Positions 53,705 to 62,768 of a stretch of DNA of 64,000 nt are shown here, in pieces. The stretch covers positions 97,073 to 161,072 of the forward strand of contig NZ_BJYD01000006.1 of NCBI RefSeq assembly GCF_007991335.1. Direction: 5' to 3'. Positions within the stretch are counted from its first letter, which is position 1, and each line of letters starts with the position of its first letter. The DNA comes from Halobacillus faecis (GTDB taxonomy: Bacteria; Bacillota; Bacilli; Bacillales; Halobacillaceae). The notes below the pieces were generated by a model. That model was given only the letters and a program-made list of their open reading frames with translations. It was not told where the DNA came from and did no database searches. The position numbers and the translations under genes are program-made.

Positions 53705-54145
53705 TTCTTGGTGCGATTAGCTGGCTCTTTGGTGCGGTTCACCACCCCTTTGGGGCGACTCGACACCCCTTTGGCGCGACTCACCACCCCTTTGGGGCGA
53801 CTCGACACCCCTTTGGCGCGACTCACCACCTCTTTGGCGCGACTCACCACCCCTTTGGCGCGACTCACCATCCCTTTGGCGCGACTCACCACCCCTTTGG
53901 CGCGACTCGCTACCCCTTTGGCGCGACTCGCTACCCCTTTGGCGCGACTCGACACCTCTTTGGCGCAACTCCTCACCTCTTTGGCGCGACTCACCACCCC
54001 TTTGGCGCGACTCGCTACCCCTTTGGCGCGACTCGCTACCCCTTTGGCGCGACTCGACACCTCTTTGGCGCGACTCACCACCTCTTTGGCGCGACTCGTC
54101 ACCTCTTTGGCGCGACTCACCACCTCTTTGGCGCGACTCGTCACC
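53705..54145. repeat. Array of 21 tandem 21-bp units
   Basis: Twenty-one contiguous units, 441 bp, of the form (CCC/CTC)TTTGGCGCGACTC followed by a variable triplet (ACC, GCT, GAC or GTC) and AC. The units near 53705 are degenerate, and the array ends one base before the aminotransferase stop codon at 54146. Larger blocks are themselves duplicated. The 21-bp period leaves several frames open on both strands, which creates long artefactual ORFs. Confidence 0.95.
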
Positions 54146-55465
54146 TTAACCTCGGACCGCTAAACTTTTCTCGTACTCCTCAACAGCTTCTTCAAAGACG
54201 GCCAGTCCCCGATCGATCTCTTCTTGAGATACCACGAGTGGCGGAATCATCCGGATGACTTCCTGGTGCTTACCACAAAGGTAAAACAACACCCCTTTTT
54301 CGAGAGACAAATCAAGGACACGCATCATCCCTGCTCCATCAGGATCACCAGTCACCGGGTCGACAATCTCAATCCCGATCATAAGCCCGACACCACGGAT
54401 ATCCCCGATGACCCGGTGTTTTTCCCGCAACGCCTTCAAACGATCTACAGCATAAGCACCCAATGTTCTCGTGTTTTGCAGCAGGTTCTCTTCTTCTATG
54501 ACTTCAAGCGTGGCTAGTGCCGCTGAGCAGGCGAGCGGGTTCCCGCCGAATGTCGTTCCATGCGTACCCATCGGCCACTGGCTCATCAATTCTTTCGAAG
54601 CGACCGTGGCACTGAGCGGCATGCCGGATGCAATGCCTTTGGCGATCGCCATGATATCCGGGATCACGCCGAACGTCTGAGCAGCAAACCACTCTCCCGT
54701 CCTTCCGAATCCGGTCTGCACTTCATCAAAAATCAACAGGATCCCGTGCTGATCACAAATGTCGCGTACTTTTTGCAGCCACTCTTTTGGAGGAATGATG
54801 TATCCTCCTTCCCCAAGAACTGGCTCAACGATCATACACGCCACCTCTTCCGGGGTCACTTGATGGTCGAACAGCATTTCAACGTCCTTTTCCAGTTGAT
54901 CCACACAATAGACAGCAGGATCTTCCCCCTCCGGACAGCTCTTCGGATCAGCATAAGGTACCTGGTACGTCAGACCATTCGGCTGTAAAAATTTGCGATA
55001 CTTGCTTTTTGAAGTACTGACACCGAGAGCGCCTAACGAACGACCATGAAAACAGCCGGTAAAAGAAACGACATAAGGGCGTTTCGTTACATATTTCGCA
55101 AGCTTCAGCGCACCTTCAATCGCTTCTGTTCCACTGTTGGCAAAAAAGAAACAGTCCAGGTTCCCAGGTAGGATTCCCTGCAGCCGATCCGCGACGCGCA
55201 GAATCGAATCATACATGATGACCCCGGAAGGCCCATGCATAAGCTGGTCCACCCCTTCCTTGATCGCTTCCACGACCTTCGGATGCCGGTGCCCGGTATT
55301 GGCTACGGCGATGCCTGAGGTGAAGTCCAAATACTCTTTTCCATCGGCCCCATAGTAATAGCAGCCTTCTTCTTTCACGACCGGTAAATTGGGGTGATCT
55401 TTCGCCATGCTGGGTGCGAGCAAGTCTGGTAAACGGGTGTACAATTGATCGAATGTTGGTTTCAT
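54146..55465 (-). CDS. Class III PLP aminotransferase (GabT/ornithine-type)
   Basis: 439 residues. PLP-binding residues are visible: [13 protein letters not shown] at 111-123, [14 protein letters not shown] with D247, and the Schiff-base Lys276 in [12 protein letters not shown]. It belongs to the 4-aminobutyrate/acetylornithine transaminase group. It lies 40 bp behind the YjiH-type transporter in a sigma-54-dependent operon, so an imported amine or amino acid is probably degraded. The tandem repeat array begins right after its stop. Confidence 0.9.
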   Translation of the reverse strand: MKPTFDQLYTRLPDLLAPSMAKDHPNLPVVKEEGCYYYGADGKEYLDFTSGIAVANTGHRHPKVVEAIKEGVDQLMHGPSGVIMYDSILRVADRLQGILPGNLDCFFFANSGTEAIEGALKLAKYVTKRPYVVSFTGCFHGRSLGALGVSTSKSKYRKFLQPNGLTYQVPYADPKSCPEGEDPAVYCVDQLEKDVEMLFDHQVTPEEVACMIVEPVLGEGGYIIPPKEWLQKVRDICDQHGILLIFDEVQTGFGRTGEWFAAQTFGVIPDIMAIAKGIASGMPLSATVASKELMSQWPMGTHGTTFGGNPLACSAALATLEVIEEENLLQNTRTLGAYAVDRLKALREKHRVIGDIRGVGLMIGIEIVDPVTGDPDGAGMMRVLDLSLEKGVLFYLCGKHQEVIRMIPPLVVSQEEIDRGLAVFEEAVEEYEKSLAVRG

Positions 55466-55505
55466 TTTTCCATCCCCTTCTATATCTTTGGTTCATACAT
55501 GTGAT

Positions 55506-56903
55506 TTAAAATATGAAATGGGCAACCACCACAATAATCGGCAGAGTAATGACTGTCCTTTGCAGGAAAATCACCGCCAGCTCCAAAACGGAAATAGGTA
55601 TTTTCGATTTGACGAGGAGAACACCAATCTCGGACATGTAAATCAACTGCGTCAGTGATACAGCGGCGATGACAAAGCGTGTCAATTCACTTTCAATACC
55701 TGAACCGATGACAGCCGGCAGGAACATGTCCGCGAACCCGACGAGCATGGCAGGAGCCGCTTGGGCAGCTTCAGGAATTCCCATCCATTGGAGGAGAGGA
55801 ACGATCGGCATCGACAAATAGGTGAAAAATGGTGTGAATTCCGCAATGATTAAGGCCACAGTTCCAAGTGCCATGACTAGTGGGATCAGAGCGAAATAAA
55901 TATCAAGAACCGTTTGTGCCCCTTGTTTCCCGACTGCTTTTAAACTCTTCACTTGTGAGGCTTTGTGGAGCGCTTTTTCTACTCCCCATTGAAAATTGGA
56001 AACTCCCTCAGGGGTTTCTTCAGATATTCTCATGCCTGTCCCTTCGTAATAGGTATCCGCCTTTCTCGATAAAGGAGGGATGCGGGGACAGATAAACGCC
56101 GCTACCAAGCCTGCGACAACGACAGTCAGATAGAAAGGAACAAAATATTCTTCCAGTCCGATAAAACTGATGACGACCAAACTGAAAGCAATCGAATTAA
56201 TGGAAAAGTTTGTGGCAATGATGGAGGCTTCTCGCTTCGTATAGTAACCCTCTTCGTATTGCTGAGTGGTAATGAGGACACCGACCGTCCCTGCGCCCAT
56301 CCAGGAAGCGAGCGCATCGATGGAAGACCGGCCAGGCAGCTTGAACACCGGTCTCATCACCCGGCGGAGCATGGTGCCGATAAAATCCATCAAACCGAAC
56401 TGCATAAGTAACGGCATCAAGACCCCTGCAAATAAGAACCAGGCAGCTAGTACAGGAACAAGGGCATAGAGCATCGTACCTCCTGTCACATCAGATGTGA
56501 TAACGGCCGGCCCGATTGCAAAAAGCGTCATAAGAGCAAAGACAGCTCCCAAGATTCTTGTCACCAACCAGAAAGGATGAATATAAAAAAGCTGTTTCAT
56601 AAATGGACGGTTCATGATCACAGAAGGCTGAAATGCTTTTGCAAAAATCGGGACGATGGCGGAAATAACTAGAATCCCAGTCATCAACCCTGGTAGAACG
56701 GGTTCTAAGTAGGCCTGTACCGTTTCTGCGAGAACACCGACACCGATTGTAATTTTTCCTGCAAATGGGATCGGGAATAAGAATAAAAACACGCCCAATA
56801 ACGAAGGAATGATGAACCAAAGGAAATTCCTTTTGGTTCGATAGCTTTCCGGTTTTGACTCCGTATAGCCCTTCTCAAAGTCGTCCGTCTGTTTCACTTC
56901 CAT
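55506..56903 (-). CDS. YjiH-family transporter (nucleoside-recognition domain)
   Basis: 465 residues from the ATG at 56903 (AAGGAGTGG site). About 10 helices in two similar halves, with ASWMGAGTVGVLITTQQYEE and VGFADMFLPAVIGSGI in the Gate/nucleoside-recognition pattern. Families of this kind transport small metabolites. It is the first gene of an operon with the aminotransferase, preceded by a sigma-54 promoter, so the substrate is likely an amine or amino acid. Confidence 0.85.
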   Translation of the reverse strand: MEVKQTDDFEKGYTESKPESYRTKRNFLWFIIPSLLGVFLFLFPIPFAGKITIGVGVLAETVQAYLEPVLPGLMTGILVISAIVPIFAKAFQPSVIMNRPFMKQLFYIHPFWLVTRILGAVFALMTLFAIGPAVITSDVTGGTMLYALVPVLAAWFLFAGVLMPLLMQFGLMDFIGTMLRRVMRPVFKLPGRSSIDALASWMGAGTVGVLITTQQYEEGYYTKREASIIATNFSINSIAFSLVVISFIGLEEYFVPFYLTVVVAGLVAAFICPRIPPLSRKADTYYEGTGMRISEETPEGVSNFQWGVEKALHKASQVKSLKAVGKQGAQTVLDIYFALIPLVMALGTVALIIAEFTPFFTYLSMPIVPLLQWMGIPEAAQAAPAMLVGFADMFLPAVIGSGIESELTRFVIAAVSLTQLIYMSEIGVLLVKSKIPISVLELAVIFLQRTVITLPIIVVVAHFIF

Positions 56904-56968
56904 GTATTCCACTCCTTATAAAAGTAATAAAAAAGGCAAAGGAAATTTTTCATCCCTCACCCTTTGTA

Positions 56969-56986
56969 TTGCAAAAATCATGCCAA
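56969..56986 (-). promoter_or_regulatory. Sigma-54 (-24/-12) promoter
   Basis: On the minus strand TTGGCATGATTTTTGCAA places GG and GC exactly 10 nt apart (TGGCAT-N5-TTGCA). It sits between the stop of the sigma-54 activator gene and the start of the transporter gene. Confidence 0.88.
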
Positions 56987-56990
56987 CCCT

Positions 56991-58352
56991 TCATTTTATT
57001 CTGTATTTTTTGAGTTTTCTGACTACTGTTGGTTGACTGATCCCTAAAGCCTCCGCCATTTTCGTGGTCGTCCTGAATTTTTCTTTTGCTCGTTCAAGTC
57101 TTTCTTTTTCCACTCGATTTAGAGTTTCAGCTAATGTTTCATCAAAATTATTCATTTTTGAATAAGCCTCTCCCCTCTGACGATATCCTTCGGGTAAATC
57201 GGCCGGGTAGATGACTGGATTCGGAGAAGTCACCACTAATCGCTCTAATAAATTGATGAGCTCTCTTACATTGCCACGCCACTCGTATGTATTCAAATCG
57301 TGCATGACTTCTCTGCTCAAGACCCGCTTCCGTTTGTAACGGGCAGTGAAATGATCTAAAAAGGTATGGATCAGTGGGGTGATGTCATCTTTCCGTTCTC
57401 TTAATGGAGGAATCGTAATAGGTACGACATTCAACCGAAAATAAAGGTCTTCCCGAAACTCCTTATGATCGACCGCTTGATCCAGTTCCTTGTTCGTTGC
57501 ACTGATCAATCGGAAGTCGGATTGAATTTCCTTGCGCCCTCCGACGGGATAAAAGGATTTTTTCTGAATCAGTTTCAAAACCTTCACTTGATTCTGTAAG
57601 GATAGCTCACCGATTTCATCTAAAAACATTGTCCCGTTATGGGCAAGTTCCGCGAACCCCTTTTTCCCGCCTTTGGTCGCTCCCGTAAAAGATCCCCCTT
57701 CGTAACCGAAGAGTTCAGCTTCAAACAAAGCGTCAGGAATGGCCCCGCAATTGACTTCTATAAAAGGTCCGTCCGCTCGACTACTCTTTTCGTGAATCCT
57801 TCTTGCGAGCTCCGTTTTCCCGACCCCGGATTCTCCAAGAAGAAGGACATTCGCATCCACTCCTGCCACCTGATTGGCGGTCGCAAGAACTTTGCGCATC
57901 TCTTCACTCTTGCCGATAAACGTTTCTTCTTTCTCTTGTTTTAAGCGGTTCAACTCATCACGGACACGTTCCATCTCGATCGTCATTTCTTCCATACCTG
58001 CTTTGATCTCCATGAGTTCTGTCACATCATGAGAATAACTGACCACTCGAACGAGTTCCCCCTCATCATCAAAGACGGGCAAACCTGTCACGAGCAGCTT
58101 TTTTCCGTCGGCAACGGTTTGGACGAACGTCACCCTTTCCTGTGATTCCATCACCATAGGCGTAGCCAGGGGTGTAAATAACCCCTCTTTTTCCAAATCG
58201 TAAACCGATCTCCCGAGCAGCTCATCAGCATGGACGTCATAGACTTTCCCTGTCGCTTCACTCACTTTGACAATCGTCCCATCTGTATTGGTGACAAGGA
58301 TATCTTCTTGCAGCGAATGCAAAATTGTTTTATATTCGGACCATTCGGACAT
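56991..58352 (-). CDS. Sigma-54-dependent transcriptional activator (PAS-AAA-Fis)
   Basis: 453 residues from the ATG at 58352 (GGGGGATT site). An N-terminal PAS domain (about 8-115) and coiled-coil linker lead to the AAA+ domain: Walker A GESGVGKT at 173-180 and the sigma-54-contact loop GSFTGA at 220-225 (the Ser variant of GAFTGA). The C-terminal Fis HTH reads TTTKMAEALGISQPTVVRKL. It is immediately upstream of a -24/-12 promoter and must activate the transporter/aminotransferase operon. Confidence 0.93.
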   Translation of the reverse strand: MSEWSEYKTILHSLQEDILVTNTDGTIVKVSEATGKVYDVHADELLGRSVYDLEKEGLFTPLATPMVMESQERVTFVQTVADGKKLLVTGLPVFDDEGELVRVVSYSHDVTELMEIKAGMEEMTIEMERVRDELNRLKQEKEETFIGKSEEMRKVLATANQVAGVDANVLLLGESGVGKTELARRIHEKSSRADGPFIEVNCGAIPDALFEAELFGYEGGSFTGATKGGKKGFAELAHNGTMFLDEIGELSLQNQVKVLKLIQKKSFYPVGGRKEIQSDFRLISATNKELDQAVDHKEFREDLYFRLNVVPITIPPLRERKDDITPLIHTFLDHFTARYKRKRVLSREVMHDLNTYEWRGNVRELINLLERLVVTSPNPVIYPADLPEGYRQRGEAYSKMNNFDETLAETLNRVEKERLERAKEKFRTTTKMAEALGISQPTVVRKLKKYRIK

Positions 58353-58535
58353 GCAATCCCCCACATTATTCAAGATTGAATACTTTCTACAATTCTCGTC
58401 AAAACCTCTTGATGATCAACGGAATTATTATTCATTTCTGAATATTTATACTTTTATTATACCATAACCTTTCGTCTGGTTAAGGAACGATCAGGAAATA
58501 GGATTTATGTAACCATTGTCCTTAAAAAACAAAAA

Positions 58536-58568
58536 AGCGCAGAACTTCGTTTGAAAACGTTCTGCGCT
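58536..58568 (-). terminator. Rho-independent terminator
   Basis: AGCGCAGAAC/GTTCTGCGCT followed by a T-run on the minus strand. It ends the lactate-oxidase-family gene. Confidence 0.83.
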
Positions 58569-58599
58569 GGCGCTAAACCCACTCTAAAAAAACCATCGA

Positions 58600-59769
58600 T
58601 TACCTTTTGGTATTTAGAAGGATGGATCGATTCAATTCAGCCATCGACGAACAGCCACTTAAAGCCATGGTGATATCCGTATCGGCCAGTAAATTTCTTA
58701 AAACCTCCTGCACTCCTTGTTCTCCTGCAACAGCCAGCCCGTACATGCAGGGTCGTCCAACAAGTACAGCTTTCGCTCCTAAAGATAAGGCTTTGATCAC
58801 ATCAGCTCCACGGCGGATTCCACCATCCATCAGTACAGGCATTTCTTTTCCTACGGCTTCAACAATCGGTGGAAGAGCATCCAATGAACTCACGGCTCCG
58901 TCGACCTGACGTCCTCCATGATTGGAGACAATGATGCCATCCACGCCGTACTCATGCGCCATCTTCGCATCGTCCGGATGAAGAATGCCCTTTAGCAAGA
59001 TCGGTAAATCCGTATGCTCTCTTAAGAAAAGCAGATGTTCCCACGTTAACCCTGGATTACCGAACGTTTTCGTCCAGTGCATCACTGCCTCGGCAGGATT
59101 CTCTTCCGGAGGGGATTCCAGCCGAGAACGAAACACAGGATCTGTAAAATAGTTCCCGACCCCTTCACCGATCAAGAAAGGCAGATACACATTCTTCAAA
59201 TCCTTTTCCCGCCAGGCCATCATAGGCGTGTCCAGTGTGACGACAATCGCATCATATCCAACCGCTTCTGCACGACGGACAAAACTTGCTGTCACCTCTG
59301 GATCTTTGTTCCAGTATAGTTGAAACCATTTAGGTGCGTCCCCCATGACTTCCGCAATTTCCTCCATCGTTTTTGTAGAGGCAGAACTTGTGATGTATGG
59401 AATGTTCAAAGCAGCAGAAGCCTTTGCTGAAGCTAATTCCCCATCCTCGTGAATAATCGACTGGACACCAATCGGCGCCTGCAGAAGGGGAGAATCATAG
59501 TTTTTCCCGAACAATTCTATACTCAAGTCACGGTCTTCGGCATTTCTGAGCATTCGCGGGACGATTTTATAACGGGCAAAACTGTGAAGGTTATCTTTCA
59601 ACGTTTCTTCGCCGCCTGCTCCACCCGCTACATAATAGAAAGGACCATCATTTAGGACTTCTCTCGCCTTCGCTTCCCATTCTTCATAGGAAATAGGAAG
59701 CCGGTCAGGATCGGGCTTCGTCATTGTCTGGTAAACCTCGAATTGAACTTTGTTCCCGAAATTAGACAT
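58600..59769 (-). CDS. FMN-dependent alpha-hydroxy-acid oxidase (lactate 2-monooxygenase-like)
   Basis: 389 residues. The active-site His lies in IVSNHGGRQVDG, and the FMN phosphate loop in DGGIRRGADVIKAL. The N-terminus FYYVAGGAGGEETL and SSASTKTMEEIAE are typical of the lactate oxidase/monooxygenase group, which converts L-lactate to acetate or pyruvate. A near-consensus cre sequence lies upstream at 59842, hinting at catabolite repression. GAGGAGG precedes the ATG. Confidence 0.9.
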   Translation of the reverse strand: MSNFGNKVQFEVYQTMTKPDPDRLPISYEEWEAKAREVLNDGPFYYVAGGAGGEETLKDNLHSFARYKIVPRMLRNAEDRDLSIELFGKNYDSPLLQAPIGVQSIIHEDGELASAKASAALNIPYITSSASTKTMEEIAEVMGDAPKWFQLYWNKDPEVTASFVRRAEAVGYDAIVVTLDTPMMAWREKDLKNVYLPFLIGEGVGNYFTDPVFRSRLESPPEENPAEAVMHWTKTFGNPGLTWEHLLFLREHTDLPILLKGILHPDDAKMAHEYGVDGIIVSNHGGRQVDGAVSSLDALPPIVEAVGKEMPVLMDGGIRRGADVIKALSLGAKAVLVGRPCMYGLAVAGEQGVQEVLRNLLADTDITMALSGCSSMAELNRSILLNTKR

Positions 59770-59841
59770 CCGTTAACCTCCTCATTGATTTAAGTTCATC
59801 TGGTGTATTTTTCCATCATGCATTTCTATCCTAACACAAAA

Positions 59842-59855
59842 TGTAAGCGCTTTAT
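59842..59855. promoter_or_regulatory. Candidate catabolite response element (cre)
   Basis: TGTAAGCGCTTTAT matches the TGWAARCGYTWNCW consensus at 13 of 14 positions. It is 73 bp upstream of the hydroxy-acid oxidase start. Confidence 0.6.
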
Positions 59856-60034
59856 AAAATGCTGAAATATTATACTTGAAATTTTCCCATCGTTCTTTTC
59901 TCTCTTTTTTCAACAATCTTCCAATGTACGCGTTTACACTTGTTTACAGTTCATCAAAAGAAGGTAAAAGAATGAATGTTTACTGAACGAACGGCTTCCA
60001 TCTGTAGCAGAAGATAAAAAAGGAGTGCATGAAG

Positions 60035-60877
60035 ATGAGTCAATCCATCCCTGAAATTCAACTGAACGATGGTCTTACGATTCCTGCCTTAGGATTTGGG
60101 ACGTATCGTCTGAACGGAAACCGCGGAGCTTCCGCCATTCAAAGTGCCATAGATTCAGGCTACCGTTTAATCGATACCGCCTATAATTATGAAAATGAGG
60201 CGACGGTCGGAGAAGGAATCCGCCGCAGCAGCGTCCCAAGAAGTGAACTAAGAATTACATCCAAACTTCCTGGCCGGTACCACGAATACGACAAAGCCGT
60301 CACGGCCATCCAGGAATCCCTGTTCCGCGCGCAGCTGGACTATTATGATCTTTACTTCATCCACTGGCCGAATCCGAAAGAAGATTTATATGTAGAAGCC
60401 TGGCAGGCATTAATTGACGCCCAGAAATGGGGGCTGATCCGCTCGATCGGTGTATGTAATTTTCTTCCCGAACATTTGGACCGTCTGGAAAAAGAGACAG
60501 GTATCAAACCAAGCATGAATCAAGTGGAGCTTCATCCGTTTTTCAACCAGGAGGAACAAAGAGCTTATCATCAGGAAAAGCAGATCCAGACCCAATCCTG
60601 GAGTCCATTGGCCCGCGTCCAAAACATCCTCGACAATGAGGTGATCCAATCTGTAGCCGATCATTATGACAAAACGGTTTCTCAAGTCATTCTGCGCTGG
60701 CATTACCAGCTCGGTTCTGTCGCAATTCCAAAGTCTTCTTCCTCTCATCGTCAGAAGGAGAATTTATCGATTTTCGACTTTTCTCTGACTGAAGAAGATA
60801 TGAACAGAATCCATCAATTAACTCAACCCGACGGCCGAATGAATGACCAGGACCCTGCTGAGTATCAGGAATTTTAA
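60035..60877 (+). CDS. Aldo/keto reductase (YtbE/YvgN-like)
   Basis: 281 residues from the ATG at 60035; an ATG at 60029 is too close to the AGGAG site. FGTYRLNGNRGASAIQSAID, then DTAYNYENEA (Asp and Tyr), ITSKLPG (Lys) and YFIHWPNP (His) make up the catalytic tetrad. The family reduces methylglyoxal and sugar aldehydes. GTTTAC and AGGTAA 14 nt apart at 59942-59967 could be a sigma-B promoter. Confidence 0.88.
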   Translation: MSQSIPEIQLNDGLTIPALGFGTYRLNGNRGASAIQSAIDSGYRLIDTAYNYENEATVGEGIRRSSVPRSELRITSKLPGRYHEYDKAVTAIQESLFRAQLDYYDLYFIHWPNPKEDLYVEAWQALIDAQKWGLIRSIGVCNFLPEHLDRLEKETGIKPSMNQVELHPFFNQEEQRAYHQEKQIQTQSWSPLARVQNILDNEVIQSVADHYDKTVSQVILRWHYQLGSVAIPKSSSSHRQKENLSIFDFSLTEEDMNRIHQLTQPDGRMNDQDPAEYQEF

Positions 60878-60883
60878 TAACTG

Positions 60884-60929
60884 AAAGAGGAAAACAGACT
60901 ACGAACCGGAAGTCTGTTTTCCTCTTTTT
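60884..60929 (+). terminator. Rho-independent terminator
   Basis: AAAGAGGAAAACAGACT and its exact complement form a 17-bp stem with a T-tail, after the aldo/keto reductase. Confidence 0.9.
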
Positions 60930-61208
60930 ATATGAAAGCATTTTAATACGTATTTCATTCCCTTATACCTAAGAAATCGGTAATCTTCTTTGCAGCTCCC
61001 CACATCTTCGTTATATGAATTTGCAAGCATTGAAAACATATATTTTGACTTCTATACCTATATAATGAATGATTGCGATGCCCGGGAATTTATTACATAG
61101 GATACCCTTCAAATAATATATGAATATATGAAAAGGGTTTTCCGCTTAAGAAATCGAATTTAATACAGGAGAGATCACTGCACCAATAAAGTTCTAAGGG
61201 GGAGAAAT
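60930..61208. other. Intergenic region before the PAS-STAS gene
   Basis: 279 bp, AT-rich. An imperfect palindromic stretch ACCCTT...AAGGGT with ATAT-rich interior at 61102-61136 precedes the gene. No ORF or clear promoter was recognised. Confidence 0.4.
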
Positions 61209-61937
61209 ATGACGCCAGAAAATGAGGTATTCGATCAACTGTCCTTAGGTGTGATGGTGATTGATTTAGACTACAGAATCACTCAAATGAATAAGCAAGG
61301 GGCTCGTCTTTTACAAGTAGATGGGAAGAATAGTATAGGAGAAAGTGTATATGACCTCTTTCCTGATGCCCCGGAAGAAGTACGCCACGTGGAACGAACG
61401 TTGCGGACATCCAAGGAATTTACGTTTGATGCGGTTCCTTTTCAGTGGGGAAAATATAATTTTTACTTTTCCATTCGCACCCGAATTTTAGAAGATAACG
61501 GAGAGGTTTATGGAGCGATGGTCGAGTACAATGATGTGACAGATTACTACGAGAAAGAACAACGGATGCGGAAATGGATGGAAGATATGTCTGTAAACGT
61601 CATCCCGTTGTCTGATGGCCTCGCCCTGTTACCCTTACAGCCAACCATGGACCAAATCGAATTCCAATACATTTTGGACAGGGGCTTACAGAATGTAGTA
61701 GATATGAAAGCCAACCAATTAATTATTGATTGTTCGACCCTCAGTACAGTGGACATCGTTTTCTTTGAAAAACTATCCAAACTCATCCAATCGCTATCAT
61801 TAATGGGCATCCGCGTGACGATTTCCGGGATGAAGCCCGTACTATCCAAGTTGTGGGTGTCTTCTAACCTTCCACCGCTCCACGTAAAGTTTTTCACCAA
61901 CTTACAGGTAGCTTTAAAGGATTTATACAACAAATAA
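61209..61937 (+). CDS. PAS-STAS protein, RsbR-like
   Basis: 242 residues. An N-terminal PAS domain (about 5-115: LGVMVIDLDYRITQMNKQG, YDLFPDAP) is followed by a STAS domain (about 130-240: VIPLSDGLALLPLQ, LIIDCSTLSTVDIVFF). The STAS Ser/Thr pair in STLSTVD is where RsbR/RsbS-type proteins are phosphorylated. It fits a stressosome or sigma-B input regulator. The GGGGGAG site is strong. Confidence 0.83.
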   Translation: MTPENEVFDQLSLGVMVIDLDYRITQMNKQGARLLQVDGKNSIGESVYDLFPDAPEEVRHVERTLRTSKEFTFDAVPFQWGKYNFYFSIRTRILEDNGEVYGAMVEYNDVTDYYEKEQRMRKWMEDMSVNVIPLSDGLALLPLQPTMDQIEFQYILDRGLQNVVDMKANQLIIDCSTLSTVDIVFFEKLSKLIQSLSLMGIRVTISGMKPVLSKLWVSSNLPPLHVKFFTNLQVALKDLYNK

Positions 61938-61995
61938 GGCATTAACCTTCTTTCTGTTTCGAGTAATGAATGGATGCTATTCAGCATAAGAAAAA

Positions 61996-62022
61996 AGCGC
62001 CCCACCAGGCTGGGGACGCTTG
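61996..62022 (-). terminator. Rho-independent terminator
   Basis: AAGCG-CCCC...GGGG-CGCTT with a T-run on the minus strand, after the DUF3243 gene. Confidence 0.8.
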
Positions 62023-62027
62023 TCATT

Positions 62028-62330
62028 TTAGTTGGTTTGATCTGTTAATTTAACCAATACATGAGCCATATGTTCACGCTCTTCCTTATTGGCTACATTC
62101 CATAACTCATTCAAGACTTTCTCTTCCCGGTTTCTTGGTTCCTCGTGCTCCGCCAGGTAATCAGCTACCCGCTTAGCTCCTTTAGAAAGACCTTCTTCCC
62201 CAAGCCCTAATTTTTCACCTTTTTGAACTTGATCACCTAAATAATCTTTAAAGCTGTCAAAATGCTGGAGAATCTCTTCTTTCTTTTCTTCATTCATTTG
62301 CTTTGCTGCATGTTTCGGATCTTGTGCCAT
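62028..62330 (-). CDS. DUF3243 family protein
   Basis: A 100-residue helical acidic protein. HFDSFKDYLGDQVQKGEKLG and RVADYLAEHEEPRNREEKVL are the DUF3243 signature, a family limited to Bacillales and related to YmfJ. Function unknown. AAAGGAGG precedes the ATG. Confidence 0.85.
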   Translation of the reverse strand: MAQDPKHAAKQMNEEKKEEILQHFDSFKDYLGDQVQKGEKLGLGEEGLSKGAKRVADYLAEHEEPRNREEKVLNELWNVANKEEREHMAHVLVKLTDQTN

Positions 62331-62438
62331 TCTAACTCCTCCTTTTATTGATGTGTAGAAGGCTTTTCCTTTTCTTACATAGTACTAAACGTTTGAATGC
62401 ACCGTTATGAATCATAGAACATCCAGGTTATTTTCCAT

Positions 62439-62463
62439 GTTTTAACATTATTTAAGCGGGTAT
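62439..62463 (+). promoter_or_regulatory. Sigma-B-like promoter
   Basis: GTTTTA and GGGTAT are separated by 13 nt, a close match to the sigma-B consensus GTTTAA-N12-15-GGGWAW. It is 49 bp upstream of the YjzC-type gene. Confidence 0.7.
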
Positions 62464-62511
62464 CAGTAGGATGTGCGCACATAAAACCTATCAAAAAGGA
62501 GTTTTTCAACT

Positions 62512-62700
62512 ATGGCTGATCGCTACAAAACAGGAGAAAAAGCACCGGAAAACGGAACCTATGAATTTGATGGACTAGTAAACGAAGGTAATGAAAATGA
62601 GGTTACCAGTGACGAAAAACATATCGAATTATCGAGCGGAGATCAATTCCCTCCGATTCGCTCCAATAAAGAAGCGGCTTATTGGAAAAAAGCAAAATAA
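62512..62700 (+). CDS. YjzC-family small protein
   Basis: 62 residues: RYKTGEKAPENGTYEFDGL at the start and ELSSGDQFPPIRS, AAYWKKAK at the end, the conserved ends of YjzC. It is a short acidic soluble protein of unknown function. AAAAAGGAG precedes the ATG, and a sigma-B-like promoter at 62439 suggests stress expression. Confidence 0.87.
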   Translation: MADRYKTGEKAPENGTYEFDGLVNEGNENEVTSDEKHIELSSGDQFPPIRSNKEAAYWKKAK

Positions 62701-62711
62701 GAACAATCATT

Positions 62712-62745
62712 AAAAATTCCTGAGCGGAACAGCTCAGGAATTTTT
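62712..62745. terminator. Bidirectional terminator
   Basis: AAAAATTCCTGAGC/GCTCAGGAATTTTT with a 6-nt loop between the convergent yjzC-type and aspartate kinase genes. Confidence 0.88.
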
Positions 62746-62768
62746 AATCCAATACTAGATGAACACCC

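Noticed and set aside
53626..54144. Minus-strand SRAKEV heptad ORF as a coding gene
   Set aside because: It reads through the strong terminator at 53635-53673. The GAGG before its GTG is suggestive, so it is kept only as a note in the array finding.
53705..54145. CRISPR array
   Set aside because: Units are contiguous with no unique spacers, and there are no cas genes.
53612..54258. Long plus-strand ORFs with LARLTTP or HPFGATR repeats
   Set aside because: They are produced by the 21-bp repeat, which keeps several frames open. They have no ribosome binding site and start inside or across the terminator.
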